Assembly (NCBI RefSeq): GCF_000161455.1
Contig: NZ_CM000745.1
Location: 4,655,670 to 4,719,669, forward strand
Direction of reading: 5' to 3'
Source of the DNA: Bacillus pseudomycoides DSM 12442
GTDB lineage: Bacteria; Bacillota; Bacilli; Bacillales; Bacillaceae_G
DNA: 64,000 nt
The position numbers and the translations under genes are program-made. The stretch's first letter is position 1, and each line of letters opens with the position of its first letter. Below the pieces are notes generated by a model. It did no database searches. It had not been told where the DNA came from and worked only from the letters and a program-made list of their open reading frames with translations. This document shows, piece by piece, positions 34,552 to 43,838 of this stretch.

Positions 34552-35583
34552 TTACGGAACTAGTTTTTTCACCACTGGAATTCGTTGTAATACTAACGTT
34601 ATTAACATACTAAGACCAATCGTAATCATTACATTAATAGGTATTGCTAATATTGCATGTGCATGTTCATTTACTTTAGGGAAAACTTTATATAAAAAAT
34701 TATTTAATAGGAAAAAGTGAAGAATATAAATCCCAAGACTCGCTTGATTTATACCACGTAACAAAAATGGCAGCTTTCCTTCTAAATTTTGAAAAGCATA
34801 TCGGAAGAATACAAATAATCCAATTGCCATAAGTAAAACATTTGGCGCAAAATATCCATACCAAAACTGGTCCAACTGCCCATTTGCTTGTACTGTATAG
34901 TAATAAGTCATGAAGAATGTACCAATAAACCCTAAACAGCCTCCAATATAAGAGATATTTCTCCATTTCTTCGTAATTTCGTAATGAGCTAAATAATAAC
35001 CAAGTAGAAAATAACCCACATAATTTGTGACAAAATATAGCTCTATATTGAAATTAATAGGGTAATAGTACTGCATCAAATTTAAAATAACTGACGCATA
35101 CAACCATAAAATTAAAAAATATTGTATATAACTTTTTTTAGCGTTTTTAACAAATACCTTTAATAACGGTGCGATTAAATAAATTCCCACAATCATATAT
35201 AGGAACCATAAGTGACCACCAATTTGATTTGTTAAAAAGTACTTTATCCCTTGTTTTAAAGAAGCAGGGAAATACCCCATATAAGCACCATACAAGTAAA
35301 ATAAGGCACTCCAACCTACAAATGGAATAATTACCTTACTTGCTCGTTTCTGTAAGAATTCGAAAATTGAACTTTCCTTGTTCCCTCGTAATAATAAAGC
35401 ACCGCTAATCATAACGAAAATAGGAACGCTAGCACGTGATAACGATTCGTAAAAGTTACCAGCCATCCAATTGGAAAGCTTATTTGGATCCAAAGTGGAT
35501 ACGGAACCAGCAGCAACGTGAATTGTAACAACTGCAATTGTTGCTAATACTCGTAACCAATCCATATAAACCAAACGATTCAC
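34552..35583 (-). CDS. Acyltransferase 3 family membrane protein
   Basis: I choose the GTG at 35583, eight bases after GGAGG, giving 343 residues. The protein has about ten helices and the acyltransferase_3 hallmarks: VYMDWLRVLATIAVVTIHVA at the N-terminus with the conserved Arg and His, RASVPIFVMISGALLL near residue 52, and GGHLWFLYMIVGIYLIAPLL near 120. Members O-acetylate or succinylate surface sugars and peptidoglycan-linked polymers at the membrane. The target is unknown. A GAAGGTT / AACCTTC inverted repeat lies about 40 bases upstream of the start. Confidence 0.85.
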   Translation of the reverse strand: MNRLVYMDWLRVLATIAVVTIHVAAGSVSTLDPNKLSNWMAGNFYESLSRASVPIFVMISGALLLRGNKESSIFEFLQKRASKVIIPFVGWSALFYLYGAYMGYFPASLKQGIKYFLTNQIGGHLWFLYMIVGIYLIAPLLKVFVKNAKKSYIQYFLILWLYASVILNLMQYYYPINFNIELYFVTNYVGYFLLGYYLAHYEITKKWRNISYIGGCLGFIGTFFMTYYYTVQANGQLDQFWYGYFAPNVLLMAIGLFVFFRYAFQNLEGKLPFLLRGINQASLGIYILHFFLLNNFLYKVFPKVNEHAHAILAIPINVMITIGLSMLITLVLQRIPVVKKLVP

Positions 35584-35800
35584 ATTTATAACCTCCATTA
35601 CCTTATAATGATTCAAACCAAAAATGAAGGTTATCCCGAAAAGTCACAACCTTCTCCCTAATCTGTTCAACTCTAACATTATTCACTTAATAAAATAAAC
35701 ACTAATCTTCTTGTAATTCTAAAAAATTCTACTAAATTATAACATATTCTATTATTTCCTAGTAAAAATAACCTGTGAAAAAGGGGTTCCCACAAATTGA

Positions 35801-35835
35801 AAAAGCAGACTTAGGATAAAGTCTGCTTTTCTATT
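35801..35835 (-). terminator. Terminator of dctP
   Basis: AAAAGCAGACTT pairs with AAGTCTGCTTTT around a six-base loop, just downstream of dctP. Confidence 0.88.
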
Positions 35836-35868
35836 TCTTACTGCCCGAAAAAGCCCGATTAGTTCACT

Positions 35869-37146
35869 TTATACTGCTTCTGTTCTCTCATTTAATACTT
35901 TCATATTAGAGATTGCCTCTGCATGCCTCATTTCATCAAATTCATTTTCACTCTTTGCAACAACGATTGTAGCAATTCCATTTCCAATTAAGTTTACAAT
36001 TGCTCTTCCCTCACTCATAAAACGATCAACACCGAGAAGTAATGCTAATCCTTCTAAAGGAATAACCTTTAGTGCCGCTAACGTAGAAGCTAACACGATA
36101 AATCCGCTTCCTGTTACACCAGCAGCTCCTTTAGACGTTAACATAAGTACTAAAATAATAGTAATTTGCTGTCCGATTGTTAAATCGACACCAAATACTT
36201 GTGCTAAAAAGACAACTGCCATGGATAAATAAATGGATGTACCATCAAGATTAAAAGAATAGCCCGTCGGAATAACAAGGCCAACAACAGATTTTGAACA
36301 GCCATATCGCTCCATCTTATTCATCATTCTCGGAAGTACGGATTCCGAAGAACTTGTTCCTAATACGATTAGTATTTCATCTCGAATAAACTTCAAATAA
36401 TTCCACAAGCTAAACCCATATATCTTACAAATAATATTTAAGACAACAAATACGAATAGGAACATCGTTATATATACTGACATCATCAATTTTCCAAGTG
36501 GTACAAGTGAAGCAAGTCCAAAATGACCGATTGTATATGCCATAGCACCAAATGCCCCAAGCGGCGCTGCCTTCATTACATAACCAATAATTTTAAAGAA
36601 TACGTGTGAAAGTTTGTCTAAGAAATCAATCACCGAATTTCCTTTTTCTCCAAGAGCAGCTAGCCCAACCCCAAATAAAATAGAAAAGAATAATACTTGT
36701 AAAATATCACCCTTTGCAAACGCATCAACCATATTAGAAGGAACAATATGAGTAACAAAATCAATCCAATTAATACCCTGTCCTCCGCCTTGTGTATATT
36801 TAGATACGTCTCCTTTTGCAAGTTCATTAAAGTTAAGACCTGAACCCGGCTTCATAACATTTACAACGATCAATCCAACAATAAGTGCAAATGTTGTCAC
36901 AACCTCAAAATAAATAAAAGCCTTTCCGCCGACCTTACCAACCTTCTTCATATCTCCCATTTTGGCAATACCAAGTACAATTGTTAAGAAAATAATTGGT
37001 GCAATTACCATTTTTACAGCATTAATAAACGTATCGCCTATCGGCTTCATTTCCTTCCCAACATTTGGCCACATAAGCCCAACTAATACACCGAGTGCAA
37101 TAGCCGTTAATACTTGAAAAGTTAAATTTTTGAACAGTCGTTTCAC
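35869..37146 (-). CDS. dctP: C4-dicarboxylate:cation symporter DctP (DAACS family)
   Basis: I choose the GTG at 37146 for spacing from GGAGG; a GTG six bases earlier is also possible. The product has 425 residues. It has the DAACS features: eight helices, the Ser-rich re-entrant hairpin GTSSSESVLPRMM near residue 268, and the substrate/cation motif GYSFNLDGTSIYLSMAV near 300. Neighbouring dctS, dctR and dctB identify it as the DctP-type uptake system for succinate, fumarate and malate. A perfect cre lies about 60 bases upstream. Confidence 0.9.
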   Translation of the reverse strand: MKRLFKNLTFQVLTAIALGVLVGLMWPNVGKEMKPIGDTFINAVKMVIAPIIFLTIVLGIAKMGDMKKVGKVGGKAFIYFEVVTTFALIVGLIVVNVMKPGSGLNFNELAKGDVSKYTQGGGQGINWIDFVTHIVPSNMVDAFAKGDILQVLFFSILFGVGLAALGEKGNSVIDFLDKLSHVFFKIIGYVMKAAPLGAFGAMAYTIGHFGLASLVPLGKLMMSVYITMFLFVFVVLNIICKIYGFSLWNYLKFIRDEILIVLGTSSSESVLPRMMNKMERYGCSKSVVGLVIPTGYSFNLDGTSIYLSMAVVFLAQVFGVDLTIGQQITIILVLMLTSKGAAGVTGSGFIVLASTLAALKVIPLEGLALLLGVDRFMSEGRAIVNLIGNGIATIVVAKSENEFDEMRHAEAISNMKVLNERTEAV

Positions 37147-37206
37147 CTTCACTTCTCCTCCCACTGTTTCATCTTTGAAAACTTTACTACCCCTATGTTT
37201 TACATA

Positions 37207-37222
37207 ATGATAGCGTTTTCAA
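37207..37222 (-). promoter_or_regulatory. Perfect cre (CcpA site) upstream of dctP
   Basis: The minus strand reads TTGAAAACGCTATCAT, matching WTGNNARCGNWWWCAW at every position. It stands 60 bases before the dctP start, so glucose repression of dicarboxylate uptake is expected. Confidence 0.75.
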
Positions 37223-37272
37223 TTAAAAGTGAGAAGTTTATGGTCATAACGAATATTTTGGTCATTTTGGTC

Positions 37273-37971
37273 TTACTTTTTTACTTCACGATACACATAG
37301 CGATTAATTGGTCTTCCAACCCCTCCATATTGAACTGCTAAATGAATCAACCCCTTTTTTTCTAAATAATCTAAGTATCGCCGCGCGGTAACTCTGGCTA
37401 TCCCAATTGCACTGGCTACCTCTTCTGCAGAACGAGGTTCATCTTGTTTTTTTACATACTCTTCAATTTCATTCAATGTAAATTCATTTAATCCCTTTGG
37501 CAAATTGTTTGCTGTTTTTTTAGAACGCCCAGAATATAATAATAAATCAAGCTGTTCCTGTGAAATCGCTCCGGATTCCTTCAGACTCATTCTATATTGT
37601 CGATATTTTTCTAAAGCTTGCTGAATTCGGTATAACTTAAATGGCTTAATAATATAATCCATCGCTCCGTTTTGAAGCATGAGTTTAATTGTTTCCCTAT
37701 CTTTTGCAGCAGAAACAACGATTACATCTGCTTCTAACTCTTGTTTTCTAAATTCCTGTAATACCTTAATACCGTCCTTTTTCGGCATAAAAATATCTAA
37801 AATAACGAGATCTGGATTCATTTTTTGGACAAGGTTAATCCCCTCCTCGCCATTGTTAGCGACGGCTACTACTTGAAATCCCTTTACACTTCTAATGAAT
37901 TCTTTATTTACTTCTTGAACCATCGGATCGTCTTCAACCAATAGTACTTTGATTTCCTCTTTATATTTCAT
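37273..37971 (-). CDS. dctR: Response regulator DctR (CitT/MalR type)
   Basis: I choose ATG 37971, preceded by GGAGGCGG, giving 232 residues. The receiver domain (5-125) has the acidic cluster VEDDP, the phosphoacceptor Asp in LVILDIFMPKKDG near residue 58 and the Lys of IIKPF near 108. The C-terminal domain has a helix-turn-helix (SAEEVASAIGIARVTARRYLDYLEKKG) of the CitT/DcuR group. The start overlaps dctS by 11 bases, so the two are coupled. It should activate dctP. Confidence 0.92.
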   Translation of the reverse strand: MKYKEEIKVLLVEDDPMVQEVNKEFIRSVKGFQVVAVANNGEEGINLVQKMNPDLVILDIFMPKKDGIKVLQEFRKQELEADVIVVSAAKDRETIKLMLQNGAMDYIIKPFKLYRIQQALEKYRQYRMSLKESGAISQEQLDLLLYSGRSKKTANNLPKGLNEFTLNEIEEYVKKQDEPRSAEEVASAIGIARVTARRYLDYLEKKGLIHLAVQYGGVGRPINRYVYREVKK

Positions 37972-39562
37972 ACAATTCCGCCTCCATCTCCATTGGAAAA
38001 GTAATGATAAAAGAAGTTCCTTCACCTTGAAAAGATGAAACACTAATTTCCCCTCTCCCCTTTTCAACAATTTGCTTTACTAGAAAAAGTCCATAACCTG
38101 TCCCACTCATTTTATTCACAGTAAATCCTTTCTCATACACTCTTGGTAAATGCTCCTCCTTTATGCCGCATCCATTATCCTCAATCAATATTGCACATAC
38201 ATCTTCTGACTGCTCAATACTAATATCAATTCTTTTATTCTCTACCTCAGTTTGCTCAAATGATCCAAACGCATTCTCGATTAGGTTACCTAGTAATACA
38301 ACGAAATCATGTTGATCCAATTGATAAGGAAACGCTTCTAAATAACTATTTTGGTCAATTATAACTTGTATCCCTAATTCCTTGCCCCGGCTTACTTTGC
38401 TCAAGAGGAGACCTGCAATAGCATCATTTTTAATCGTCTCATTTAAAAAGTTTGTTACACTCCCCTGCTCTTCTGAAGTATGAAAAGCAAATTGTAATGC
38501 TTTATCAGCTTTACCTAGTTGAATTAAACCTGCTATTGTATGAAGTTTGTTCATATGCTCGTGGCTTTGTACTCGAAGTGCCTCTACAAATGTTTTCACT
38601 CCTGTTAATTCCTCTGCGAGCTTTGTAACCTCTGTACGATCTTGAAAGATTGCCACAGCTCCAATTAATTCATTATCTTTCTTGATTGGTATACGATTAC
38701 TTAAAATTACCTTTCCACTTACTTTTATCTCTTCATTGTATACTGGCTGATTCCTCTCCACGATTTCTGGAAGTCTTGTATCCTTTAATACTGTACGAAT
38801 AGGCTTTCCTACAACATTTCCATCTACATGAAAAACCTGCTTTGCTTTCTCATTAAAAATTGTAATAACTTCTTGGTTATCAATTGCAATCACACCCTCA
38901 TTAATCGAATGAAAGGTTGCTGTCCTTTCTTCTAACATCCTTTTAATTTCATATGGCTCTAACTGAAACATCTGTTTTTTAATATGGTTGGCAAGCATTA
39001 ATGAGCCTATTAATCCGAATATTAAAGTTAATATAACAATAAAAGAAATCTCTTCTGCTAGCCCCAGCATAATCTCCCAAAAATTCGGGACTTTATTTCC
39101 AACAACAACAACACCAATTTGATTTAAGTTTTGATCTTTAATAGGCATAAAGGCACGAATTACAGTACCTATCTCTCCTTTTGCTTTTGAAAAGTAAATA
39201 TGTTCCGCAAATGCCGGTTCTTCATCCGTCCCTTTTGACGGCCTTCCAATCATTTCTTTCACAGGGTGAGAATATCGAATTCGCTCCATATTCATTACTA
39301 CAATATAGTCTGTTTCATTAATCACCCGAATATTTTCAATAACAGGATTCAATGTAAACCATCCCGTTTTTTCTTGAAGTGATTTCTTTACATCTGACAG
39401 TTCTGCTACCGTCCGAGCTGTATTCATAGATCTAATTCTTACTTCTTTTTCTTCTTTTTGTTGAATATTTGCAATGATAACAATTCCACCTATCAGTAAT
39501 GAAAAAATAACTACCGCATAGGATAAAATCGTAATTTTCCAGCGGATGGGCAATTGTTTCAC
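37961..39562 (-). CDS. dctS: Sensor histidine kinase DctS (CitA/DcuS type)
   Basis: The 533-residue kinase has a transmembrane helix (about 12-32), an extracytoplasmic sensing domain (about 35-165) of single-Cache type, a second helix, a cytoplasmic PAS domain (about 210-320) and a SpoB-like H-box with VQSHEHMNKLHTIAGLIQLG near residue 340. The HATPase domain has DNGCGIKEEHL and GTGYGLFLVKQ. This is the DcuS/CitA/DctB class that senses di- and tricarboxylates. It faces dctB across an 87-base divergent promoter region. Confidence 0.92.
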   Translation of the reverse strand: MKQLPIRWKITILSYAVVIFSLLIGGIVIIANIQQKEEKEVRIRSMNTARTVAELSDVKKSLQEKTGWFTLNPVIENIRVINETDYIVVMNMERIRYSHPVKEMIGRPSKGTDEEPAFAEHIYFSKAKGEIGTVIRAFMPIKDQNLNQIGVVVVGNKVPNFWEIMLGLAEEISFIVILTLIFGLIGSLMLANHIKKQMFQLEPYEIKRMLEERTATFHSINEGVIAIDNQEVITIFNEKAKQVFHVDGNVVGKPIRTVLKDTRLPEIVERNQPVYNEEIKVSGKVILSNRIPIKKDNELIGAVAIFQDRTEVTKLAEELTGVKTFVEALRVQSHEHMNKLHTIAGLIQLGKADKALQFAFHTSEEQGSVTNFLNETIKNDAIAGLLLSKVSRGKELGIQVIIDQNSYLEAFPYQLDQHDFVVLLGNLIENAFGSFEQTEVENKRIDISIEQSEDVCAILIEDNGCGIKEEHLPRVYEKGFTVNKMSGTGYGLFLVKQIVEKGRGEISVSSFQGEGTSFIITFPMEMEAELYEI

Positions 39563-39649
39563 TGTTTGTTCCCCTTTCCCCTAAAAGCACCTTTACGAAT
39601 AAAAATCTTCTCGGTATGCTTACATTAACAACCCAAGAGGAGGTTTAAA

Positions 39650-40723
39650 ATGAAAAAAATAGTTGCTTTTATACTCCTTTTTATTGTTTTAATTACTAGT
39701 GCTTTATTTATAGGTTTTCAAAGTCTTTTTTCTCAAGGTGAGCTTGCTTATGACGATGACCAAGCAGGCTTGAAAAAACAAATTGTTTTCAAATTTAGTC
39801 ATGTTGTAGCAGAAAATACACCTAAAGGGCTTGCTGCTAGTAAATTTGCTGAGCTTGTTAATGAGAAATCAAACGGAACTATAAAAATAGAAATTTTTCC
39901 AAACGGGAGCCTCTATTCTGATATAGAAGAAATCCGTGCTTTAAAAGCTGGGCAAGTTCATTTTATTGCTCCCTCTACCTCAAAGCTCGGAATGCTATCT
40001 CACGAATGGGGTGTATTAGACCTTCCATTTGCTTTTCCAAATTATGAAGCTATTCAAGAAGGCTTGAACGGAAAAATTGGAGAACAATTACTTCAGTCCT
40101 TACAAAAAGACAACATTAAAGGGCTTGCCCATTGGTCAAATGGCTTTAAGCAAATCACTTCAAATAAGGGGCCTATTTATACACCTGCAGATATAAAAGG
40201 ACAATCCTTTCGCATTATGCAAAGTGATGTTATTCAATCCCAATTTGATTTATTAAAAGTTCATGCACATCAAGATTCATTTAATTCCACATATAAATTA
40301 ATTGAAACAGGGAAAGTTGATGGTGAAGAAAATACTATTTCAAATATATACTCTAAAAAATTTTATAACGTTCAAAACTATTTGACAATTAGTAATCATG
40401 GGTATTTAGGCTATGTTGTAATGATGGATCAAAAAACATGGAATCAACAAACGGAAAAAACGAAGCAAATATTACTTGAAGCAATGAAAGAAACGACTGA
40501 ATGGAACAATCGTCAGTCCATCCGAATGAATGAAGAACAACTTGAGCTTATTAAACAAAGTTCACCGATTCAAATTCACGAATTGACAGCTTCACAAAAA
40601 AAAGAGTGGGAGAAAGCATTATCTCCTATATACGAAGATCTTGCTCCTACAATTGGAGAGCAATTGGTAAATGATTTAAAAGAATTGAAAAAGAAGTATC
40701 AATTTCTTGAAGACAATAAATAA
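39650..40723 (+). CDS. dctB: TRAP-type dicarboxylate-binding protein DctB, cosensor
   Basis: The 357-residue protein has an N-terminal signal/anchor helix (about 4-26) and a DctP-type TRAP solute-binding fold: FKFSHVVAENTPKGLAA near 48, IKIEIFPNGSLYSD near 78, and KGQSFRIMQSDVIQ near 183 with the conserved Arg. No TRAP membrane subunit genes are present. In B. subtilis the equivalent DctB acts with DctSR to sense C4-dicarboxylates for the DctP carrier, and this locus has all four parts. No lipobox Cys is seen, so it is probably tethered by its helix. AGGAGG precedes the ATG. Confidence 0.88.
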   Translation: MKKIVAFILLFIVLITSALFIGFQSLFSQGELAYDDDQAGLKKQIVFKFSHVVAENTPKGLAASKFAELVNEKSNGTIKIEIFPNGSLYSDIEEIRALKAGQVHFIAPSTSKLGMLSHEWGVLDLPFAFPNYEAIQEGLNGKIGEQLLQSLQKDNIKGLAHWSNGFKQITSNKGPIYTPADIKGQSFRIMQSDVIQSQFDLLKVHAHQDSFNSTYKLIETGKVDGEENTISNIYSKKFYNVQNYLTISNHGYLGYVVMMDQKTWNQQTEKTKQILLEAMKETTEWNNRQSIRMNEEQLELIKQSSPIQIHELTASQKKEWEKALSPIYEDLAPTIGEQLVNDLKELKKKYQFLEDNK

Positions 40724-40726
40724 CAA

Positions 40727-40762
40727 AGAAGCAGGGTATTTTAGCACCCTGCTTCTCTGTTA
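40727..40762 (+). terminator. Terminator of dctB
   Basis: AGAAGCAGGGT pairs with ACCCTGCTTCT around an eight-base loop, then a T-rich run. Confidence 0.88.
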
Positions 40763-40931
40763 TTTTACTATGATATTCCGAAATATTATTTCACTATTAT
40801 CGATTAAATTTTTACAATATACTTTTCCCAAAAAAACGAACAATATAGATATGTACAAACTATTTAATTCGGTATTACTCATTATTCCTTTAAATTCCGT
40901 CCCTATATTTTCTAAATATCAACTAAAAGCT

Positions 40932-41010
40932 TTGACTTAACGAAAAAAATGATGTACATTATCTTTTGGGCGAACATTTTTTTAAATTGAAAATAAAATA
41001 TTCGTATTTA
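40932..41010 (+). promoter_or_regulatory. guaC promoter with inverted PurBox pair
   Basis: A sigma-A promoter TTGACT, 17 bases, TACATT lies at 40932-40960. CGAAC at 40971 and ATTCG at 41000, 24 bases apart and inverted, resemble the two PurBoxes bound by PurR. The purA region here shows the same CGAAC/GTTCG pair with the same 24-base spacing, which supports the call. Confidence 0.5.
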
Positions 41011-41022
41011 GGGGTGTAATTC

Positions 41023-42006
41023 ATGGAAAAAGTATTCGACTATGAAGATATTCAATTAATTCCGGCAAAATGTATAGTAAATAGCCGTTCTGAATGTGAT
41101 ACAAGTGTAACTTTAGGAAAACATACATTTAAATTACCTGTCGTACCTGCAAATATGCAAACCATTATAGATGAAAAAATTGCTGTATATTTAGCGGAAA
41201 ATAAATATTTCTATATAATGCATCGTTTTGAGCCAGAAAAGCGTATCTCTTTCATTAAAGATATGCACTCTCGTGGCTTAATCGCATCTATTAGTGTTGG
41301 TGTGAAAGAAGAAGAATATGAATTTGTACAACAATTAGCTGCTGAACAGCTTTCTCCTGAATATATTACGATAGATATCGCACATGGGCATTCCAATGCG
41401 GTGATAAAAATGATTCAACACATTAAAACACATTTACCTGAGAGCTTTGTTATCGCAGGAAATGTAGGAACTCCAGAAGCAGTAAGAGAGTTAGAAAATG
41501 CTGGTGCTGATGCAACAAAAGTAGGTATCGGACCTGGTAAAGTATGTATCACAAAAATTAAAACAGGCTTTGGAACTGGCGGCTGGCAATTAGCTGCACT
41601 TCGTTGGTGTGCAAAAGCTGCAAGTAAACCAATTATTGCTGACGGCGGTATTCGTACTCACGGTGATGTAGCTAAATCCATTAAATTTGGCGCAACTATG
41701 GTTATGATTGGTTCATTGTTTGCCGGACATGAAGAATCTCCAGGAGAAACAATTGAAAAAGATGGGAAACTCTACAAAGAATACTTTGGTTCAGCTTCAG
41801 AATTCCAAAAAGGTGAAAAGAAAAACGTAGAAGGCAAAAAGATGTTTGTCGAGCACAAAGGATCTTTAGAAGATACATTGATCGAAATGGAACAAGATCT
41901 TCAGTCCTCTATTTCTTATGCTGGTGGAACGAAATTAGATGCAATTCGTACTGTAGATTATGTTGTCGTGAAAAACTCAATCTTTAATGGTGATAAAGTA
42001 TATTAA
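41023..42006 (+). CDS. guaC: GMP reductase
   Basis: The 327-residue TIM-barrel enzyme of the IMPDH/GMPR family lacks CBS domains. The catalytic Cys is in KVGIGPGKVCITK near residue 173. IADGGIRTHGDVAKSIKFGATMVMIGSL near 205-230 binds the phosphate. It converts GMP to IMP with NADPH and so balances guanine and adenine nucleotides. GGGGTG precedes the ATG. The upstream PurBox-like pair suggests PurR control. It is a single gene closed by a strong terminator. Confidence 0.95.
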   Translation: MEKVFDYEDIQLIPAKCIVNSRSECDTSVTLGKHTFKLPVVPANMQTIIDEKIAVYLAENKYFYIMHRFEPEKRISFIKDMHSRGLIASISVGVKEEEYEFVQQLAAEQLSPEYITIDIAHGHSNAVIKMIQHIKTHLPESFVIAGNVGTPEAVRELENAGADATKVGIGPGKVCITKIKTGFGTGGWQLAALRWCAKAASKPIIADGGIRTHGDVAKSIKFGATMVMIGSLFAGHEESPGETIEKDGKLYKEYFGSASEFQKGEKKNVEGKKMFVEHKGSLEDTLIEMEQDLQSSISYAGGTKLDAIRTVDYVVVKNSIFNGDKVY

Positions 42007-42051
42007 GCTTTATTTACCCTTTAAATACAATAAGTATTGATTATTATATAA

Positions 42052-42093
42052 AAAATGAGCAAGGTACTTTATTTCGTACTTGCTCATTTTTTT
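42052..42093. terminator. Bidirectional terminator between guaC and the radical SAM gene
   Basis: AAAATGAGCAAG pairs with CTTGCTCATTTT, flanked by A-run and T-run. Confidence 0.88.
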
Positions 42094-42102
42094 ATTATCT
42101 CT

Positions 42103-42981
42103 CTATTTTCCAAACCTCTTACGATATCCACATTTTCTACATAGTTCCTCTACTGCCACTCTTCGTGAAAATCCATCTACAAGATTTTGGGCTCTATCCC
42201 TTTCGATAATATCAGAAAATGAAGCATCATTAATATTTCCAAGGTTGATAATTCCCTCACCATCCAAACAACAAGGGATAACAGTCCCGTTTGCTAAAAT
42301 ACCTGCTTGATTTCGAAGACCATGACAGAAGCCTTTCCCATCGTCCTCTTCTTCATGCAATGCCGGCCACTGAAATTCGTAATCTTGGTTAATGAAGATG
42401 CGATCCGCAATCTTCACGCCACTTCCTGGTGTAATCTTCTCTTCAATTTTATATGGTAAATCAAATTCTTTCTCAATAATTTCTAATAAATTTCTGTTTC
42501 GCTGTATTTCAAGATTTGTCTTATTGTCTTGCGTAAGATTCCATAGCCTCAGCGAAACAATTAATTCCGATTGACTCGTTGCTTCTTTAATAAAGGAAAG
42601 TATGCTTCTTACATACCCTTCTTTATCTTCAGATCCTGGATGACCATCAAAACTATGAAGTGAAAAATTCATCTGTCTTAGTGCAGGTTTATTTAATAAT
42701 TTATGCCTCTTTTTATTAATTAACGTTCCGTTGGTTGTAATATTAACCTTAAACCCTTTTTCATGACTTAAGTCTAACAATTGATCTATTTTAGGATGAA
42801 GCAACGGCTCACCTTTTACATGTAAATAAATGTAGTCCGTGTGAGGTTTAATTTGGTCTAATCTCTTAGAAAAATCCTCCACAGAAAGAAATTGCTTCTG
42901 TCGTTCTGTTGGCGGACAAAAGCTACATGCAAGATTACATACACTAGTAATCTCTAAATAAAACTTCTTAAACTTTTTCAA
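42103..42981 (-). CDS. Radical SAM/SPASM domain protein, orphan
   Basis: I choose TTG 42981 for spacing from GGGG; a TTG six bases earlier is equally possible. The product has 292 residues. The radical SAM cluster motif is CNLACSFC near residue 15, with VKGEPLLHP and NITTNGTL as SAM-binding strands. A C-terminal SPASM region has Cys in FCHGLRNQ, VIPCCLDGEG and ELCRKCGY, enough for one auxiliary Fe-S cluster. SPASM enzymes modify peptides or proteins or act in cofactor synthesis. No precursor peptide or partner gene is adjacent, so the substrate is unknown. Confidence 0.83.
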   Translation of the reverse strand: MKKFKKFYLEITSVCNLACSFCPPTERQKQFLSVEDFSKRLDQIKPHTDYIYLHVKGEPLLHPKIDQLLDLSHEKGFKVNITTNGTLINKKRHKLLNKPALRQMNFSLHSFDGHPGSEDKEGYVRSILSFIKEATSQSELIVSLRLWNLTQDNKTNLEIQRNRNLLEIIEKEFDLPYKIEEKITPGSGVKIADRIFINQDYEFQWPALHEEEDDGKGFCHGLRNQAGILANGTVIPCCLDGEGIINLGNINDASFSDIIERDRAQNLVDGFSRRVAVEELCRKCGYRKRFGK

Positions 42982-43183
42982 CCTCAATTCCCCACTTCTT
43001 TAACTACTTAGAACAAAATGAAATATTGTTCTATCAATATTACAGCATAATTTTTTATAAATAGAAACATACTTATTCAAGGAAACTAATTTTACCATTT
43101 TCTCTGTTTGGAAGCATATGATTGTATTTTACTTATCTCACTACAATCTAAATCGTAATTCGTCCAATTATTATGAAGCGTTA

Positions 43184-43220
43184 AAAAGACCATCAGGGGA
43201 TTTTTCTCCGATGGTCTTCT
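43184..43220 (-). terminator. Terminator downstream of rlmH
   Basis: AAGACCATC pairs with GATGGTCTT; plus-strand A-run gives the U-tract. It is the only structured element seen in the gene-free stretch 42988-43333. Confidence 0.7.
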
Positions 43221-43333
43221 TAATAGTAATGATCTAATGGATAACTATCATATTGTAGAAATTTTAATAAAAAGTATTCTGCCATATATCGAATTATCCT
43301 AATCGTTACACCACATCTACAGCTGGCTCCTTT

Positions 43334-43813
43334 TTACTTGTGATAAGGTTCACCACGATTAATCCGAAAAGCCCGATACACTTGCTCTAAAAGTACCAAT
43401 CTCATCAGCTGATGCGGCAATGTCATTTTCGAGAATGAAAGTGATTCGTTAGAGCGCTTCATCACTTCCGAGCTAAGCCCGAGTGATCCCCCAATGATAA
43501 ATGCTACTTTACTTTTTCCATATGTAGCAAGACGATCAAGATTCGCTGCAAATTCTTCTGATGACTTTTGTTTTCCTTCGATTGCTAATGCAATAACATG
43601 TGTATCATCTGAAATTTTATCTAGTATTCGTATTCCTTCTTTTTCTTTTACAATTAACATTTCTGCTTCACTTAAATTTTCCGGTGCTTTTTCATCCGGC
43701 AATTCAATAACTTCTACTTTTGCATACGCAGATAGTCGTTTTAAGTATTCTGCAATACCTTGTTTTAAATATTTTTCTTTTAATTTTCCGATTGAAATAA
43801 TCGAGATATTCAC
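43334..43813 (-). CDS. rlmH: 23S rRNA pseudouridine1915 N3-methyltransferase RlmH
   Basis: I choose the GTG at 43813, giving the usual 159 residues. A longer frame would run through the DnaA boxes. The SPOUT-family knot is at the C-terminus: FIIGGSLGLSSEVMKRSNESLSFSKMTLPHQLMRLVLLEQVYRAFRI. It methylates pseudouridine 1915 in helix 69 of 23S rRNA on the assembled ribosome. It is the last of the conserved wal-region genes; a cluster of DnaA boxes lies directly upstream. Confidence 0.95.
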   Translation of the reverse strand: MNISIISIGKLKEKYLKQGIAEYLKRLSAYAKVEVIELPDEKAPENLSEAEMLIVKEKEGIRILDKISDDTHVIALAIEGKQKSSEEFAANLDRLATYGKSKVAFIIGGSLGLSSEVMKRSNESLSFSKMTLPHQLMRLVLLEQVYRAFRINRGEPYHK

Positions 43814-43838
43814 ACGTACTCCCCACCTTACAAACACG

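Noticed and set aside
40707..40940. Open frame of 77 codons between dctB and guaC
   Set aside because: It overlaps the dctB end and terminator and runs into the guaC promoter; no ribosome site.
40764..41022. Purine riboswitch upstream of guaC
   Set aside because: I looked for the conserved aptamer loops and helix P1 and found neither; the PurBox-like pair explains the region better.
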